A stretch of DNA of 36,578 nucleotides, from the NCBI GenBank assembly GCA_937871935.1, contig CALMQI010000076.1, positions 1 through 36,578 on the forward strand, written 5' to 3'. Origin of the DNA: an uncultured Burkholderiales bacterium. GTDB taxonomy: Bacteria > Pseudomonadota > Gammaproteobacteria > Burkholderiales > Burkholderiaceae_C. Below, piece after piece: positions 24,596-31,858 of this stretch (within the stretch, counting starts at the first letter, position 1; each line of letters begins with the position of its first letter). Below the pieces are notes generated by a model that searched no databases, had not been told where the DNA came from, and saw only the letters and a list, made by a program, of their open reading frames with translations. The position numbers and the translations under genes are program-made.

Positions 24596-24961
24596 TCAGG
24601 CCAGCATCGATGTCAGCTCGCCGCTGCGAATCAGCCGCGCCAGGTCGTCGGCGCCGCCGATCAGCACGCCGCGCACGAACACCATCGGAAACGTCGGCCA
24701 GCCGGTCCACATCTTCAGCGCGGTGCGCGGCCGCCAGCGGCCGAGATAGCTGCCGTACGACAGGTAGTGGTAGGACGCACCGGCCGCATCGAGCAGGCGC
24801 CGCGCCTTGCGTGGGAACGGATTCACCGCCATGCCGACCACCAGCACCGGATGCGCGGCGGCGGCCGCCTGCACCTCGCGCACGATCGCCTCATGGTGGT
24901 GGGCGACCCGGTCGCGGATGGCGGGATGGATATGCGCTTCATCGAGTACCTGTCGTGGCAT
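24596..24961 (-). CDS. Glutaredoxin-fold protein lacking active-site cysteines
   Basis: A 121-residue protein whose C-terminal 80 residues follow the glutaredoxin fold. HPVLVVGMAVNPFPRKARRL aligns with the CPFCxKAKxLL active-site region, and GWPTFPMVFVRGVLIGGADD is the TVP-type cis-proline and GG-D glutathione-binding segment. Both active-site cysteines are replaced (N and P of NPFP), so it cannot act as a thiol oxidoreductase. It may bind glutathione or a partner protein. The start was set at the ATG at 24961 with a GGAG site; the frame runs 12 codons further upstream. It is divergent from the deaminase gene. Confidence 0.82.
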   Translation of the reverse strand: MPRQVLDEAHIHPAIRDRVAHHHEAIVREVQAAAAAHPVLVVGMAVNPFPRKARRLLDAAGASYHYLSYGSYLGRWRPRTALKMWTGWPTFPMVFVRGVLIGGADDLARLIRSGELTSMLA

Positions 24962-25032
24962 GCGGGCTCCGGCTGTGGCGGGCGCAGCGTAGCGCATCGG
25001 CCAGCCGGTCGCTCTGGCTACACTGCCGCGCC

Positions 25033-25449
25033 ATGCAGACCCTCTTCACTCGGCGCAGCCTCGCGTTCAGCGCGGCGCTCTGGCTCTGCGTGCGCGGCGC
25101 GCGCGCCGGGGCGCCCGACCTGCGCGCTGCGCTGGCGCGCGCGCGGGCGTTGCGCGACGAGGCCGTGCACGCCGGCGACCAGCCCTATGGTGCCGTCGTC
25201 TGGCTCGATGGTCGCATTGTCGGCGAAGCGCCCAGTCGCGTGGTCACGCGTGGCGACGTCGATGCACACGCCGAACGCGAGGCGTTGCGCGATGCCCAGC
25301 AGCGCCTGCGGCGCCACGATCTGGCCGGTGCACTGCTGGTGTCGAGTTCGCGACCGTGCGCACTGTGCGAAAGCGCCGCCGCCCGTGCCGGCATCGCCCG
25401 CATGGTGTTCGGCGAGGGCCAGGATGGCGGGCCACCGCAGCCGCGCTGA
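25033..25449 (+). CDS. Nucleoside/CMP deaminase-like protein with Tat-type signal peptide
   Basis: A 138-residue zinc deaminase fold. The zinc site and catalytic residues are complete: H79-A-E81 in DAHAEREAL, and C109 and C112 in RPCALC. Unusually, it opens with a twin-arginine-like leader (FTRRSLAF, hydrophobic AALWLCV, then ARAGA), predicting export to the periplasm, whereas most deaminases of this family are cytoplasmic. The fold is somewhat short (about 110 residues after cleavage) against about 150 for cytosine/guanine deaminases. The ankyrin-repeat gene starts within its last 26 bases, suggesting one transcript. The substrate is unknown. Confidence 0.78.
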   Translation: MQTLFTRRSLAFSAALWLCVRGARAGAPDLRAALARARALRDEAVHAGDQPYGAVVWLDGRIVGEAPSRVVTRGDVDAHAEREALRDAQQRLRRHDLAGALLVSSSRPCALCESAAARAGIARMVFGEGQDGGPPQPR

Positions 25450-25946
25450 CCGGCGTGCCGCTTTGCGCATGGCGGCGGTGATGCTGTTGGCGGGCCGGGC
25501 CTATGGTGCCACCCCGGCGCTGGTCGAAGCCGCTGCCATTGGCGACACGCGGGCCGTGAAACGCCTGCTCGATGCCGGCACCGAGGTCAACGCCCGCGAC
25601 GCGCGGGGTCGCAACGCGGTACTCGCCGCCACCCAGGGCCACCATGTGGAAACGGCGCGCCTGCTGATCGGTCGCGGCGCCGACGTCAGTGCGCAAGACA
25701 CGATCGAGGACAGCGCCTTCCTGCTTGCCGGCGCAAGCGGCTTGCCGGCTCGGGTGGACGGCGCTGCTCGAAGCAGTGATCCTCGGTGACGGGAGCGCGC
25801 GCTACCTGCAGATCGTCGAGCTGCTGTTGCGGCACGGCGCCGATCCGAACCGCGCCGACGGGCAAGGCGTGACGCCGCTCGTGCATGCGCGCCGCCGTGG
25901 GCAGACGGCGGTCGCGGCCCTGCTGCGCGGCGCCGGCGCGCGATGA
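25424..25946 (+). pseudogene. Ankyrin-repeat protein, disrupted by an internal deletion and frameshift
   Basis: The first part starts at ATG 25424 with a signal peptide (basic RRAALR, core MAAVMLLAG, cut near AYG-A). It holds two ankyrin repeats (VEAAAIGDTRAVKRLLDAG; NAVLAATQGHHVETARLLIGRG). After DSAFLLAGASG the frame goes off into unrelated sequence and stops at 25789. The repeats resume in another frame from about 25745 (LGWTALLEAVILGDG; ELLLRHGADPNRADGQG) to a stop at 25946. One to two repeats expected between the parts are missing. A 10-bp direct repeat (GCTTGCCGGC at 25723-25732 and 25740-25749) flanks the joint. A real pseudogene and an assembly error are both possible. Confidence 0.75.
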
Positions 25947-26036
25947 CGCCGCAGCCCGGCGCCCAATCCCGAGCGCTATGCGCAGTCTTGCCGGCAGGCC
26001 TATGCTGGCGCCCCCGCAACCCCTCCAGGATCCTCG

Positions 26037-26645
26037 ATGAAGCTCTACTACAGCCCCGGCGCCTGCTCGCTCAGCCCGCACATCGTGCTGCGCGAGACCG
26101 GCCTGCCCTTCGACCTGGTGATGGCCAGTACCAAGACCCACAAGCTGGCCGACGGTACCGACTACTACACGATCAACCCCAAGGGCTACGTGCCTTTGCT
26201 CGAACTCGACGATGGCCAGCGCCTGAGCGAGGGCCCGGCCATCGTGCAGTACCTGGCCGACAAGGCCCCGGCCAGCGGCCTGGCACCCGCGGCCGGCACG
26301 ATGGCGCGCTACCGCCTGATCGAGTGGCTCAACTTCGTATCGACCGAGCTGCACAAGAGCTACTCGCCGCTGTTCAACCCGGCCATGCCCGAGGAAGGCA
26401 AGGCGGTCTACCGCGAGCGCCTGAAGGGCCGCTACAAGTACGTCAATGAGCAGCTCGAAGGCAAGCAGTTCCTGATGGGTGACGCGTTCAGCGTCGCCGA
26501 TGCCTACCTGTTCACCGTGACGAGCTGGGCCAAGCACGTGGGCGTCGACATCGCCGGCCTGGCCAACGTGCAGGCCTTCATGGCCCGCGTCGGCGCGCGC
26601 CCGTCGGTGCAGGCGGCCCTCAAGGCCGAGGGGCTCAGCAAGTAG
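26037..26645 (+). CDS. Glutathione S-transferase, beta class
   Basis: A 202-residue GST. The N-terminal thioredoxin-like domain starts MKLYYSPGACSLSPHIVLRE, with the beta-class cysteine at residue 10 and the glutathione-binding segments KGYVPLLELDDG and LSEGPAIVQYLAD. The helical C-terminal half has WLNFVSTELHKSYSPLF and the N-capping motif FSVADAYLF. It conjugates or transfers glutathione and may serve detoxification. An AGGA site lies 6-9 bp before the ATG. It stands alone, convergent with the thioredoxin-like gene. Confidence 0.95.
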   Translation: MKLYYSPGACSLSPHIVLRETGLPFDLVMASTKTHKLADGTDYYTINPKGYVPLLELDDGQRLSEGPAIVQYLADKAPASGLAPAAGTMARYRLIEWLNFVSTELHKSYSPLFNPAMPEEGKAVYRERLKGRYKYVNEQLEGKQFLMGDAFSVADAYLFTVTSWAKHVGVDIAGLANVQAFMARVGARPSVQAALKAEGLSK

Positions 26646-26696
26646 GCCGATTGGGTGAACGCCAGCGCATGCAGCGTGGGCCCGAAGGCGGCGCGA

Positions 26697-28250
26697 CTAG
26701 GCGCTCGCCTTCGGCGCCCGGCGTAGCACGCCCTCGCAGGCGCCCCGTTGCGGGTCGCTGGCGTTGAGCTTGCCGCACACGCCGTCGAGCTGGCCCTTCA
26801 GCCGTGACACCACGGCGTCGTGCTTGCCGCCGGCGTTCCAGGCGGCCAGCTTGTCACCGATGCGCATGAGGGAGCGCACGCTGCGCCCGTCGAAGGCGCC
26901 GGCCTGCCCTGCGGCGTCGTGGAAGACCTGCGACACCGCCTTCTCCAGCCGCGCCTCGTCGTCGGGCGCCAGCTCGACCAGCGCGCTCACATAGGCGCCG
27001 CCCCACTGCAGCCGCGTGGCCGGCCCTTCGCTCTTGGCATAGGCTTGCTCGTACCAGCCGAGCGCCTCGCCTTTGCGACCGAGCTTGCGCGCATTGCTGC
27101 CGAGATGGCTCATCAGGTAGTACGGCGAGTGGCTCTTGTCCAGATTGGCCTTCAGCAGCGCGTCCGACTCGCCCCACAGCCCGGCCTGGCCGAGCAGATG
27201 CGCCGCGGTGCTAATGACCGCCTGGCGCTCGTAGCCGTCGGTGATCTCGCGGTCCACCCGCGCGCTCGCCTCGCGCACCTGTCGCAGCAGCGGCGAGGCG
27301 ATCTTCGGATGACGCTCACCCTTGGGCATGTCGATGCGCGCCAACTCCACCCGGCCAAGCAATGCCGCCAGACGGTCGGCGCGTGACAGCGACCCGTCGT
27401 CGCCCAGGCGGCGCAGGGCCGCGTCGAGCTGAGACACCAACGCCTGGCGCGGCGCGCCGCCATCGGGCGCCAGTGCCTTGGTGATTTCCGGTGCGAAGTT
27501 GACCAACACGTCCATCTGCCGCCGCGTCAGCGCCGCATCGGCCAGCCAGCCGCGCACTTTGGCGCGCAGCGCCTTGTCGGGCTTGACGCCCTTGCCGTCG
27601 TCGCTGTCGGCCAGCGCCTTGAGCATCAGTCGCGTCGCGCTGTCCGCTTCACTGGCCGGGCAGCTGCGCGCCAACTCGGCCAGCAGGCCCGGCCGCTCGG
27701 CGGCACCGACCAGCTGTGCTTCGTCGGTATCCCATGAATAGAACGACAGCATGCGCCACTCGGCGCCTGACAGCGGCTTGCCGGCGCGCGCATCGGCCAG
27801 CACGGCCTTCACCGGCCGCCCGCCGGCCAGGCCCAGCTGCAGCACCTGCATCACCTGCGGCGCATCCACCTCGCCCGGCAGTCGCGTGATCTCGGCGCCG
27901 TCGGCGTTCATCAGCACCAGGGTCGGGTAGCCGCTCACCTTGAAGCGCGTGCCGAGCTTCTGCGCGCCGGGCAGATCGCCATCGATATTGACCGCGACGA
28001 AGTGGCGGCTGCGCTCGATGAAGTCCTGCCGATTGAACAGCGTGGCCTTCAGCTGGTTGCACGGCGGGCACCACTTGGCACCCCAGTACAACAGCAGCGG
28101 CTTCTTCTCGGCGCGCGCCTGCGTGAAGGCATGTTCGATGTCGGCGTCACCCGCAGCCGGCAACCAAGCCACATCGCCGGCCGCGTACGAGCCGGCGCTG
28201 GCCAGCGCCACAGCGACGACGAACGCCCAACGATGCAAGGCTCGATGCAT
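26697..28250 (-). CDS. Periplasmic thioredoxin-fold protein with long helical C-terminal domain
   Basis: A 517-residue exported protein. A signal peptide spans about 1-24 (core AFVVAVALASAG, cut near SYAAG). A thioredoxin-like domain (about 25-150) carries the active site WCPPC at C61 and C64 and the cis-proline segment SGYPTLVLM. The remaining ~350 residues are Ala/Leu-rich helices resembling degenerate TPRs (for example GWYEQAYAKSEG). Such proteins resemble the DsbD-gamma/thioredoxin_7 class and may reduce periplasmic disulfides; no DsbD partner is near. The start is the ATG at 28250, with GGAGG just upstream. It is divergent from terC. Confidence 0.87.
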   Translation of the reverse strand: MHRALHRWAFVVAVALASAGSYAAGDVAWLPAAGDADIEHAFTQARAEKKPLLLYWGAKWCPPCNQLKATLFNRQDFIERSRHFVAVNIDGDLPGAQKLGTRFKVSGYPTLVLMNADGAEITRLPGEVDAPQVMQVLQLGLAGGRPVKAVLADARAGKPLSGAEWRMLSFYSWDTDEAQLVGAAERPGLLAELARSCPASEADSATRLMLKALADSDDGKGVKPDKALRAKVRGWLADAALTRRQMDVLVNFAPEITKALAPDGGAPRQALVSQLDAALRRLGDDGSLSRADRLAALLGRVELARIDMPKGERHPKIASPLLRQVREASARVDREITDGYERQAVISTAAHLLGQAGLWGESDALLKANLDKSHSPYYLMSHLGSNARKLGRKGEALGWYEQAYAKSEGPATRLQWGGAYVSALVELAPDDEARLEKAVSQVFHDAAGQAGAFDGRSVRSLMRIGDKLAAWNAGGKHDAVVSRLKGQLDGVCGKLNASDPQRGACEGVLRRAPKASA

Positions 28251-28405
28251 AGGCCCTCCGCTTGCAGACAAACCACTCGGTAAGCCTATTGTGGCCGCTC
28301 GGCCTCATGGCTGCACGCCCCGGCAAGACGCGGGGTCATGCCGGCCCGACACGGCCGGCGCCGCCGACAATGCGCCCCTACCGCAGCCCAACCGCTCCAC
28401 CAAGC

Positions 28406-29182
28406 ATGCTCGAACTGCTGACCGACCCGCAAGCCTGGATCGCCTTCGCCACGCTGACCGCGCTGGAACTGGTGCTCGGCATCGACAACGTGATCTTCAT
28501 CTCGATCCTGGTCGACAAGCTGCCACGCGAAAAACGTGAACTCGCCCGGCGCATCGGCCTGTTCATGGCCATGTTCATGCGCATCGGCCTGCTGCTGGTG
28601 CTGTCGTGGATCGTCGGCCTGGTGGCCCCGTTGTTCACGGTGCTCGGCCAGGCCATCTCGGGCCGCGACCTGATCCTGATCCTCGGCGGCTTGTTCCTGA
28701 TCTGGAAGAGCACCGGCGAGATCCACCAGTCGCTCGAAGGCGAGGAAGGCTCGACCTCCGGCGCGGTGAAGGCCACCTTCGCCGCCGTGGTGCTGCAGAT
28801 CATGGTGGTCGACCTGGTGTTCTCGCTCGACTCGATCATCACCGCCGTCGGCATGGTCGACGAGATCGCCGTGATGGTTGCCGCCGTGATCGCCTCGGTC
28901 GGCCTGATGCTGCTGTTCGCCGGCGCGATCGGCCGCTTCGTGTCGGACCATCCGACGATCAAGATGCTGGCGCTGTCGTTCCTGGTCGTCGTCGGCGTCG
29001 TGCTGATCGCCGAGGGTTTCGACCATCACGTGCCCAAGGGCTACGTCTACTTCGCGATGGCGTTCTCGGTCGGTGTGGAGATGCTCAACATTCGCATGCG
29101 CAAACGCTCGACGAAGCCCGCGCACCTGCACTCCCCGTACCGCGCCGAAGATGCGCCGACGAATCGGCCACCACCGAACTGA
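28406..29182 (+). CDS. TerC family integral membrane protein
   Basis: A 258-residue membrane protein with about seven helices. The two hallmark acidic segments are LELVLGIDNVIF (about residues 20-31) and VVDLVFSLDSIITAVG. The TerC family is linked to tellurite resistance and, in E. coli Alx and related proteins, to manganese export. A 7-bp hairpin (GCCGGCC...GGCCGGC, 28340-28359) lies about 47 bp upstream, but nothing there resembles the manganese-sensing yybP-ykoY riboswitch. The ATG at 28406 was chosen because the 48 codons of open frame before it are not family-like. It converges on the XRE gene with 9 bp between stops. Confidence 0.93.
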   Translation: MLELLTDPQAWIAFATLTALELVLGIDNVIFISILVDKLPREKRELARRIGLFMAMFMRIGLLLVLSWIVGLVAPLFTVLGQAISGRDLILILGGLFLIWKSTGEIHQSLEGEEGSTSGAVKATFAAVVLQIMVVDLVFSLDSIITAVGMVDEIAVMVAAVIASVGLMLLFAGAIGRFVSDHPTIKMLALSFLVVVGVVLIAEGFDHHVPKGYVYFAMAFSVGVEMLNIRMRKRSTKPAHLHSPYRAEDAPTNRPPPN

Positions 29183-29191
29183 CGTCGGCTG

Positions 29192-29977
29192 TCACGTCGC
29201 CTGTGCCAGCGCGGCACGCGTCGCCTCGTTGGCGGGAAAGAAGTGCTCGACGCGCAGCGACGCGGCCGTGACGTCGAGCGGCGCACCGAAGGTCGTGAAG
29301 GCAGAGAAGAACGCCAGCTCGCGCCCGTCCGTTGTGCGCAGCCTTGTCAGCAATAGCGGCGCACTGCCGCCATCGGCCGCCGGCTGAGTCCAGCGCCGCG
29401 GCATGGCCGGTCGCAATTCATCGACGATGGCCCGCAAGGCCGGGCAGGCCAGCGCCTCACGCTGCGCTCGCTGCCAGACCTCGGTCACCACCTCGTCGGC
29501 ATTGATCAGTCGTCCGCCGAGGCCGCCCGGCGCGAGCATCGCGCGCAACAGATTCGGTGGCGCCTGCAAGGTCGCCAGCTCGAGCCCCAGTAGCTGCAGC
29601 AGGCGCGCGGTGCCGCGATTGGCTTGCAGCAGGTGCCAGGCCTCGTCGAGCACGAAGGCCGGCGCCGGGTCATGTGCGTCGAGCAGGCGTGTCAGCGCGT
29701 CGCGGATCGGCGCCATCTCGGCATCGGCCAGCGCCCGCTGCGCGAAGCGCGGCGCATAACCGGCGGCGAGCAGCGCCGCATTGCGTTCCGCCAGCGGCGC
29801 GTCGAGCGCGTCGAGCAGCGCCTGCAGCATCGCGCGGCTGGCCGCCGCGCGCCCGGTCTCGATGCACGATAGATGGCGCTGCGACACGCCAACGCGCAGC
29901 GACAGTTCGAGCTGACTGATCCGCCGGCCCTGGCGCAGGCGGCGCAACGAGGCGCCGGCAAGTGGTGCGGGATTCAT
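29192..29977 (-). CDS. XRE family transcriptional regulator (MmyB-like C-terminal domain)
   Basis: A 261-residue regulator. The N-terminal helix-turn-helix is LRRLRQGRRISQLELSLRVG and SQRHLSCIETGRA (about residues 11-45). The long C-terminal part (VLDEAWHLLQANRGTARLL; LRTTDGRELAFFSAFTTFG) fits the MmyB-type ligand-binding domain typical of regulators of short-chain dehydrogenase or membrane-protein genes. It is divergent from the DUF2834 gene. A perfect inverted repeat, ATGACCT-GCG-AGGTCAT, lies 36-52 bp before its ATG and is its likely operator. Confidence 0.92.
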   Translation of the reverse strand: MNPAPLAGASLRRLRQGRRISQLELSLRVGVSQRHLSCIETGRAAASRAMLQALLDALDAPLAERNAALLAAGYAPRFAQRALADAEMAPIRDALTRLLDAHDPAPAFVLDEAWHLLQANRGTARLLQLLGLELATLQAPPNLLRAMLAPGGLGGRLINADEVVTEVWQRAQREALACPALRAIVDELRPAMPRRWTQPAADGGSAPLLLTRLRTTDGRELAFFSAFTTFGAPLDVTAASLRVEHFFPANEATRAALAQAT

Positions 29978-30012
29978 GGCCCCGATGCTGCCGCAAGCGC
30001 GTTCACCCTGCC

Positions 30013-30029
30013 ATGACCTGCGAGGTCAT
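30013..30029. promoter_or_regulatory. Operator-like palindrome between the XRE regulator and the DUF2834 gene
   Basis: ATGACCT-GCG-AGGTCAT is a perfect inverted repeat with 7-bp arms and a 3-bp centre, in the 116-bp divergent intergenic region. It is the obvious binding site for the adjacent dimeric XRE regulator and would serve both promoters. Confidence 0.65.
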
Positions 30030-30093
30030 TGCAGCGCAGCGGACGGCTCCGCACACTGGCCGCACCCTTTCACCAACCAATGGAGTTGCCACC

Positions 30094-30408
30094 ATGCGAA
30101 CCTTGCTCATCGTCGTCACCGCCGTGTTCTGCGCCTTCACCGCCTGGATCGTCAGCCGTACCGGCCTGACCGGCTTCTATGCCCAGTTGGCCGACAGCCC
30201 GGCGGCCTGGCAGGTGCTGACCGACATCACGATTGCGCTCGGCCTCGTGCTGATCTGGATGTGGCGCGACGCACGCGCGCACGGCCGCGCGTTCTGGCCG
30301 TACGTGCCGTTGACACTGGTGCTCGGCTCGATCGGCCCGCTGTTGTACCTGCTGCTACGGCCGGACACATGGCCGGCGGTCGACGCCCAGCACACCTCAG
30401 TCGCCTGA
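30094..30408 (+). CDS. DUF2834 small membrane protein
   Basis: A 104-residue protein with three predicted membrane helices: LLIVVTAVFCAFTAWIV, the VLTDITIALGLVLIWMW segment, and YVPLTLVLGSIGPLLYLLLR. The WMWRDAR and GSIGPLLYLL signatures fit DUF2834. A GGAG site is about 10 bp before the ATG at 30094, and a longer open frame upstream has no family support. The divergent XRE regulator and the palindrome at 30013-30029 suggest tight control of this gene. Its last 12 bases overlap the 3' end of the convergent gene. Function is unknown. Confidence 0.85.
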   Translation: MRTLLIVVTAVFCAFTAWIVSRTGLTGFYAQLADSPAAWQVLTDITIALGLVLIWMWRDARAHGRAFWPYVPLTLVLGSIGPLLYLLLRPDTWPAVDAQHTSVA

Positions 30409-31122
30409 GCCCTCGCCCGCGACGGGCGGCGCGCCCAGCCAGGCCTGCGCGTCGTCGTCCACCGGCTCGGGCGTGGCGCGCGCCAGCGCCATCCACACCG
30501 GGAACGGCAGGCGATAGCTCCGCACCGGCGCCGGCCGGGCCACCTCGAGAGCGCCCTCGCAGGCGAACATGACGCCGAAGCCCTCGGGGATCTCGTCGGC
30601 TCGGCCGATGCCGTCGCGCAGCACGTACCAGCACTGGCTGCACAGCTGCCGGTAGGCCTGTCCCTTCTCCACGCGGCGCAGGTCGGCCAGCAGATCGGCG
30701 CGGCGCACCTTGATCTCGTGCACCACCGGCTCGACGTAGTCTTCCACCGTGGTGTGGCGGATCGAGTAGACATCGGGCATCGCCATCGCCCACGCCGCCG
30801 CGTCGCCTTCGCCAACCCGCGCACGCAGCGACAAGCCGCGCCAGACCACGCGGCCGGCGCTCTGCATCTCGCGCGCCACGCGGGCCACCAGCGCCTCGTG
30901 CGCATCACGCGCGGCGCGGTTCTGATTCAGCGTGGCCGCCAGCACCGCCACGCCGGCGTCGGTGACGCGCAGCGTCTCACGTCCGTCGCCACTGCGCTGG
31001 CGCTCCAGCAGCCCCGCGGCGAGCAGCTCGACCTCGACCAGGTCCTGGCACGGCCAGCCGGCCGAACGCCAGATCTCGCGCAGGCGGCGGCGGTGCAAGG
31101 GCTTCAGCGCTTCGTGATTCAC
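30397..31122 (-). CDS. Hypothetical protein with PD-(D/E)XK nuclease-like motif
   Basis: A 241-residue protein I cannot assign to a named family. The first 60 residues look like a winged-helix domain (LHRRRLREIWRSAG...DLVEVELLAAGLLE; RVTDAGVAVLA). The centre contains MPDVYSIRHTT and then VVHEIKVRRADLLADLRRVE, an arrangement (D... E-x-K, then a basic helix) seen in PD-(D/E)XK nuclease folds. A CSQCWYV segment follows. It lies 27 bp after the Crp-family gene on the same strand and ends overlapping DUF2834 convergently. A DNA repair or restriction-type role is only a guess from the motif. Confidence 0.6.
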   Translation of the reverse strand: MNHEALKPLHRRRLREIWRSAGWPCQDLVEVELLAAGLLERQRSGDGRETLRVTDAGVAVLAATLNQNRAARDAHEALVARVAREMQSAGRVVWRGLSLRARVGEGDAAAWAMAMPDVYSIRHTTVEDYVEPVVHEIKVRRADLLADLRRVEKGQAYRQLCSQCWYVLRDGIGRADEIPEGFGVMFACEGALEVARPAPVRSYRLPFPVWMALARATPEPVDDDAQAWLGAPPVAGEGSGD

Positions 31123-31149
31123 GACCCAGCCACAGACCCGGTGCGCCTG

Positions 31150-31842
31150 CTACCAGTGCTTGGGCAGCGACTTCTTCAACACGATGCGCTCGCGACTGAC
31201 CTCGACATAGCCGCCGGCGGCCAGGTCCTGCAGGATGCGGTTGATCATGCTGCGCGAGGCGCCCACCCGGTCGGCGATCGCCTGCTGGCTGAGCGGACCG
31301 GGCACGACGCGCACGCCGGCCTGCTCGCGCGCCAACTCGTTGAACAGCTGCGCTACGCGGCCATAGACGTCCTTCGACACCAGACCCTGCACATTGCGGC
31401 TCAACGCCCGCACGCGCTGGATCAGGTGCTGGATGACGTGGAAGGCGATGTCGGGCCGCTGCACCAGCGTGCGCTCGAACTCGGCGCGCCCGATCATCGT
31501 CAGCCGCGCCGGTGTCAGTGCAATCACCGAGGCGCTGCGCGTCTGCCCGTCGAGCATCAGTTCGCCGAAGTACTCGCCCGGCCCCAGCAGGTTGAGCTCG
31601 ACCTCGCGCCCCTCGTCGTCGGATACGTAGACACGCAGCCGGCCCTGCTGGATCACGTACATCGACAGCGCCGGCTCGCCCTCGGTGACGATGACCGCAC
31701 CCTTGGCGAATTGCCGCGCAGGACCCAGGCGCACCAATTCCTCCAGCAGGCTCGGCGGCAGCGCCGCAGCCGTGCGCGCCGCCGCATGCGCCTGGGCCGG
31801 CGGCGAAGGTGCGGGGGGTCTGTCGTCCACGCTGCGCATCAT
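31150..31842 (-). CDS. Crp family transcriptional regulator (cAMP pocket conserved)
   Basis: A 230-residue Crp-family protein. After a ~25-residue low-complexity Pro/Ala tail comes the nucleotide-binding domain. Its cassette YFGELMLDGQTRSASV keeps the Glu and Arg-Ser-Ala that hold the ribose and phosphate of cAMP in E. coli CRP. The C-terminal winged helix has LSQQAIADRVGASRSMINRI. It follows the receiver-cyclase gene after 16 bp, so enzyme and likely receptor of the same cyclic nucleotide share a transcript. Two adjacent start codons (31842, 31839) are possible. Confidence 0.9.
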   Translation of the reverse strand: MMRSVDDRPPAPSPPAQAHAAARTAAALPPSLLEELVRLGPARQFAKGAVIVTEGEPALSMYVIQQGRLRVYVSDDEGREVELNLLGPGEYFGELMLDGQTRSASVIALTPARLTMIGRAEFERTLVQRPDIAFHVIQHLIQRVRALSRNVQGLVSKDVYGRVAQLFNELAREQAGVRVVPGPLSQQAIADRVGASRSMINRILQDLAAGGYVEVSRERIVLKKSLPKHW

Positions 31843-31858
31843 GCCGCAGCAGCTGCGG

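Noticed and set aside
23217-24749. 510-codon plus-strand frame opposite the hydrolase gene
   Set aside because: Arg/His/Gln-rich antisense translation without domains; the minus-strand hydrolase has a signal peptide and catalytic motifs.
28262-28405. Manganese (yybP-ykoY) riboswitch upstream of terC
   Set aside because: Only a simple 7-bp hairpin is present; the conserved loop sequences of that riboswitch are not seen.
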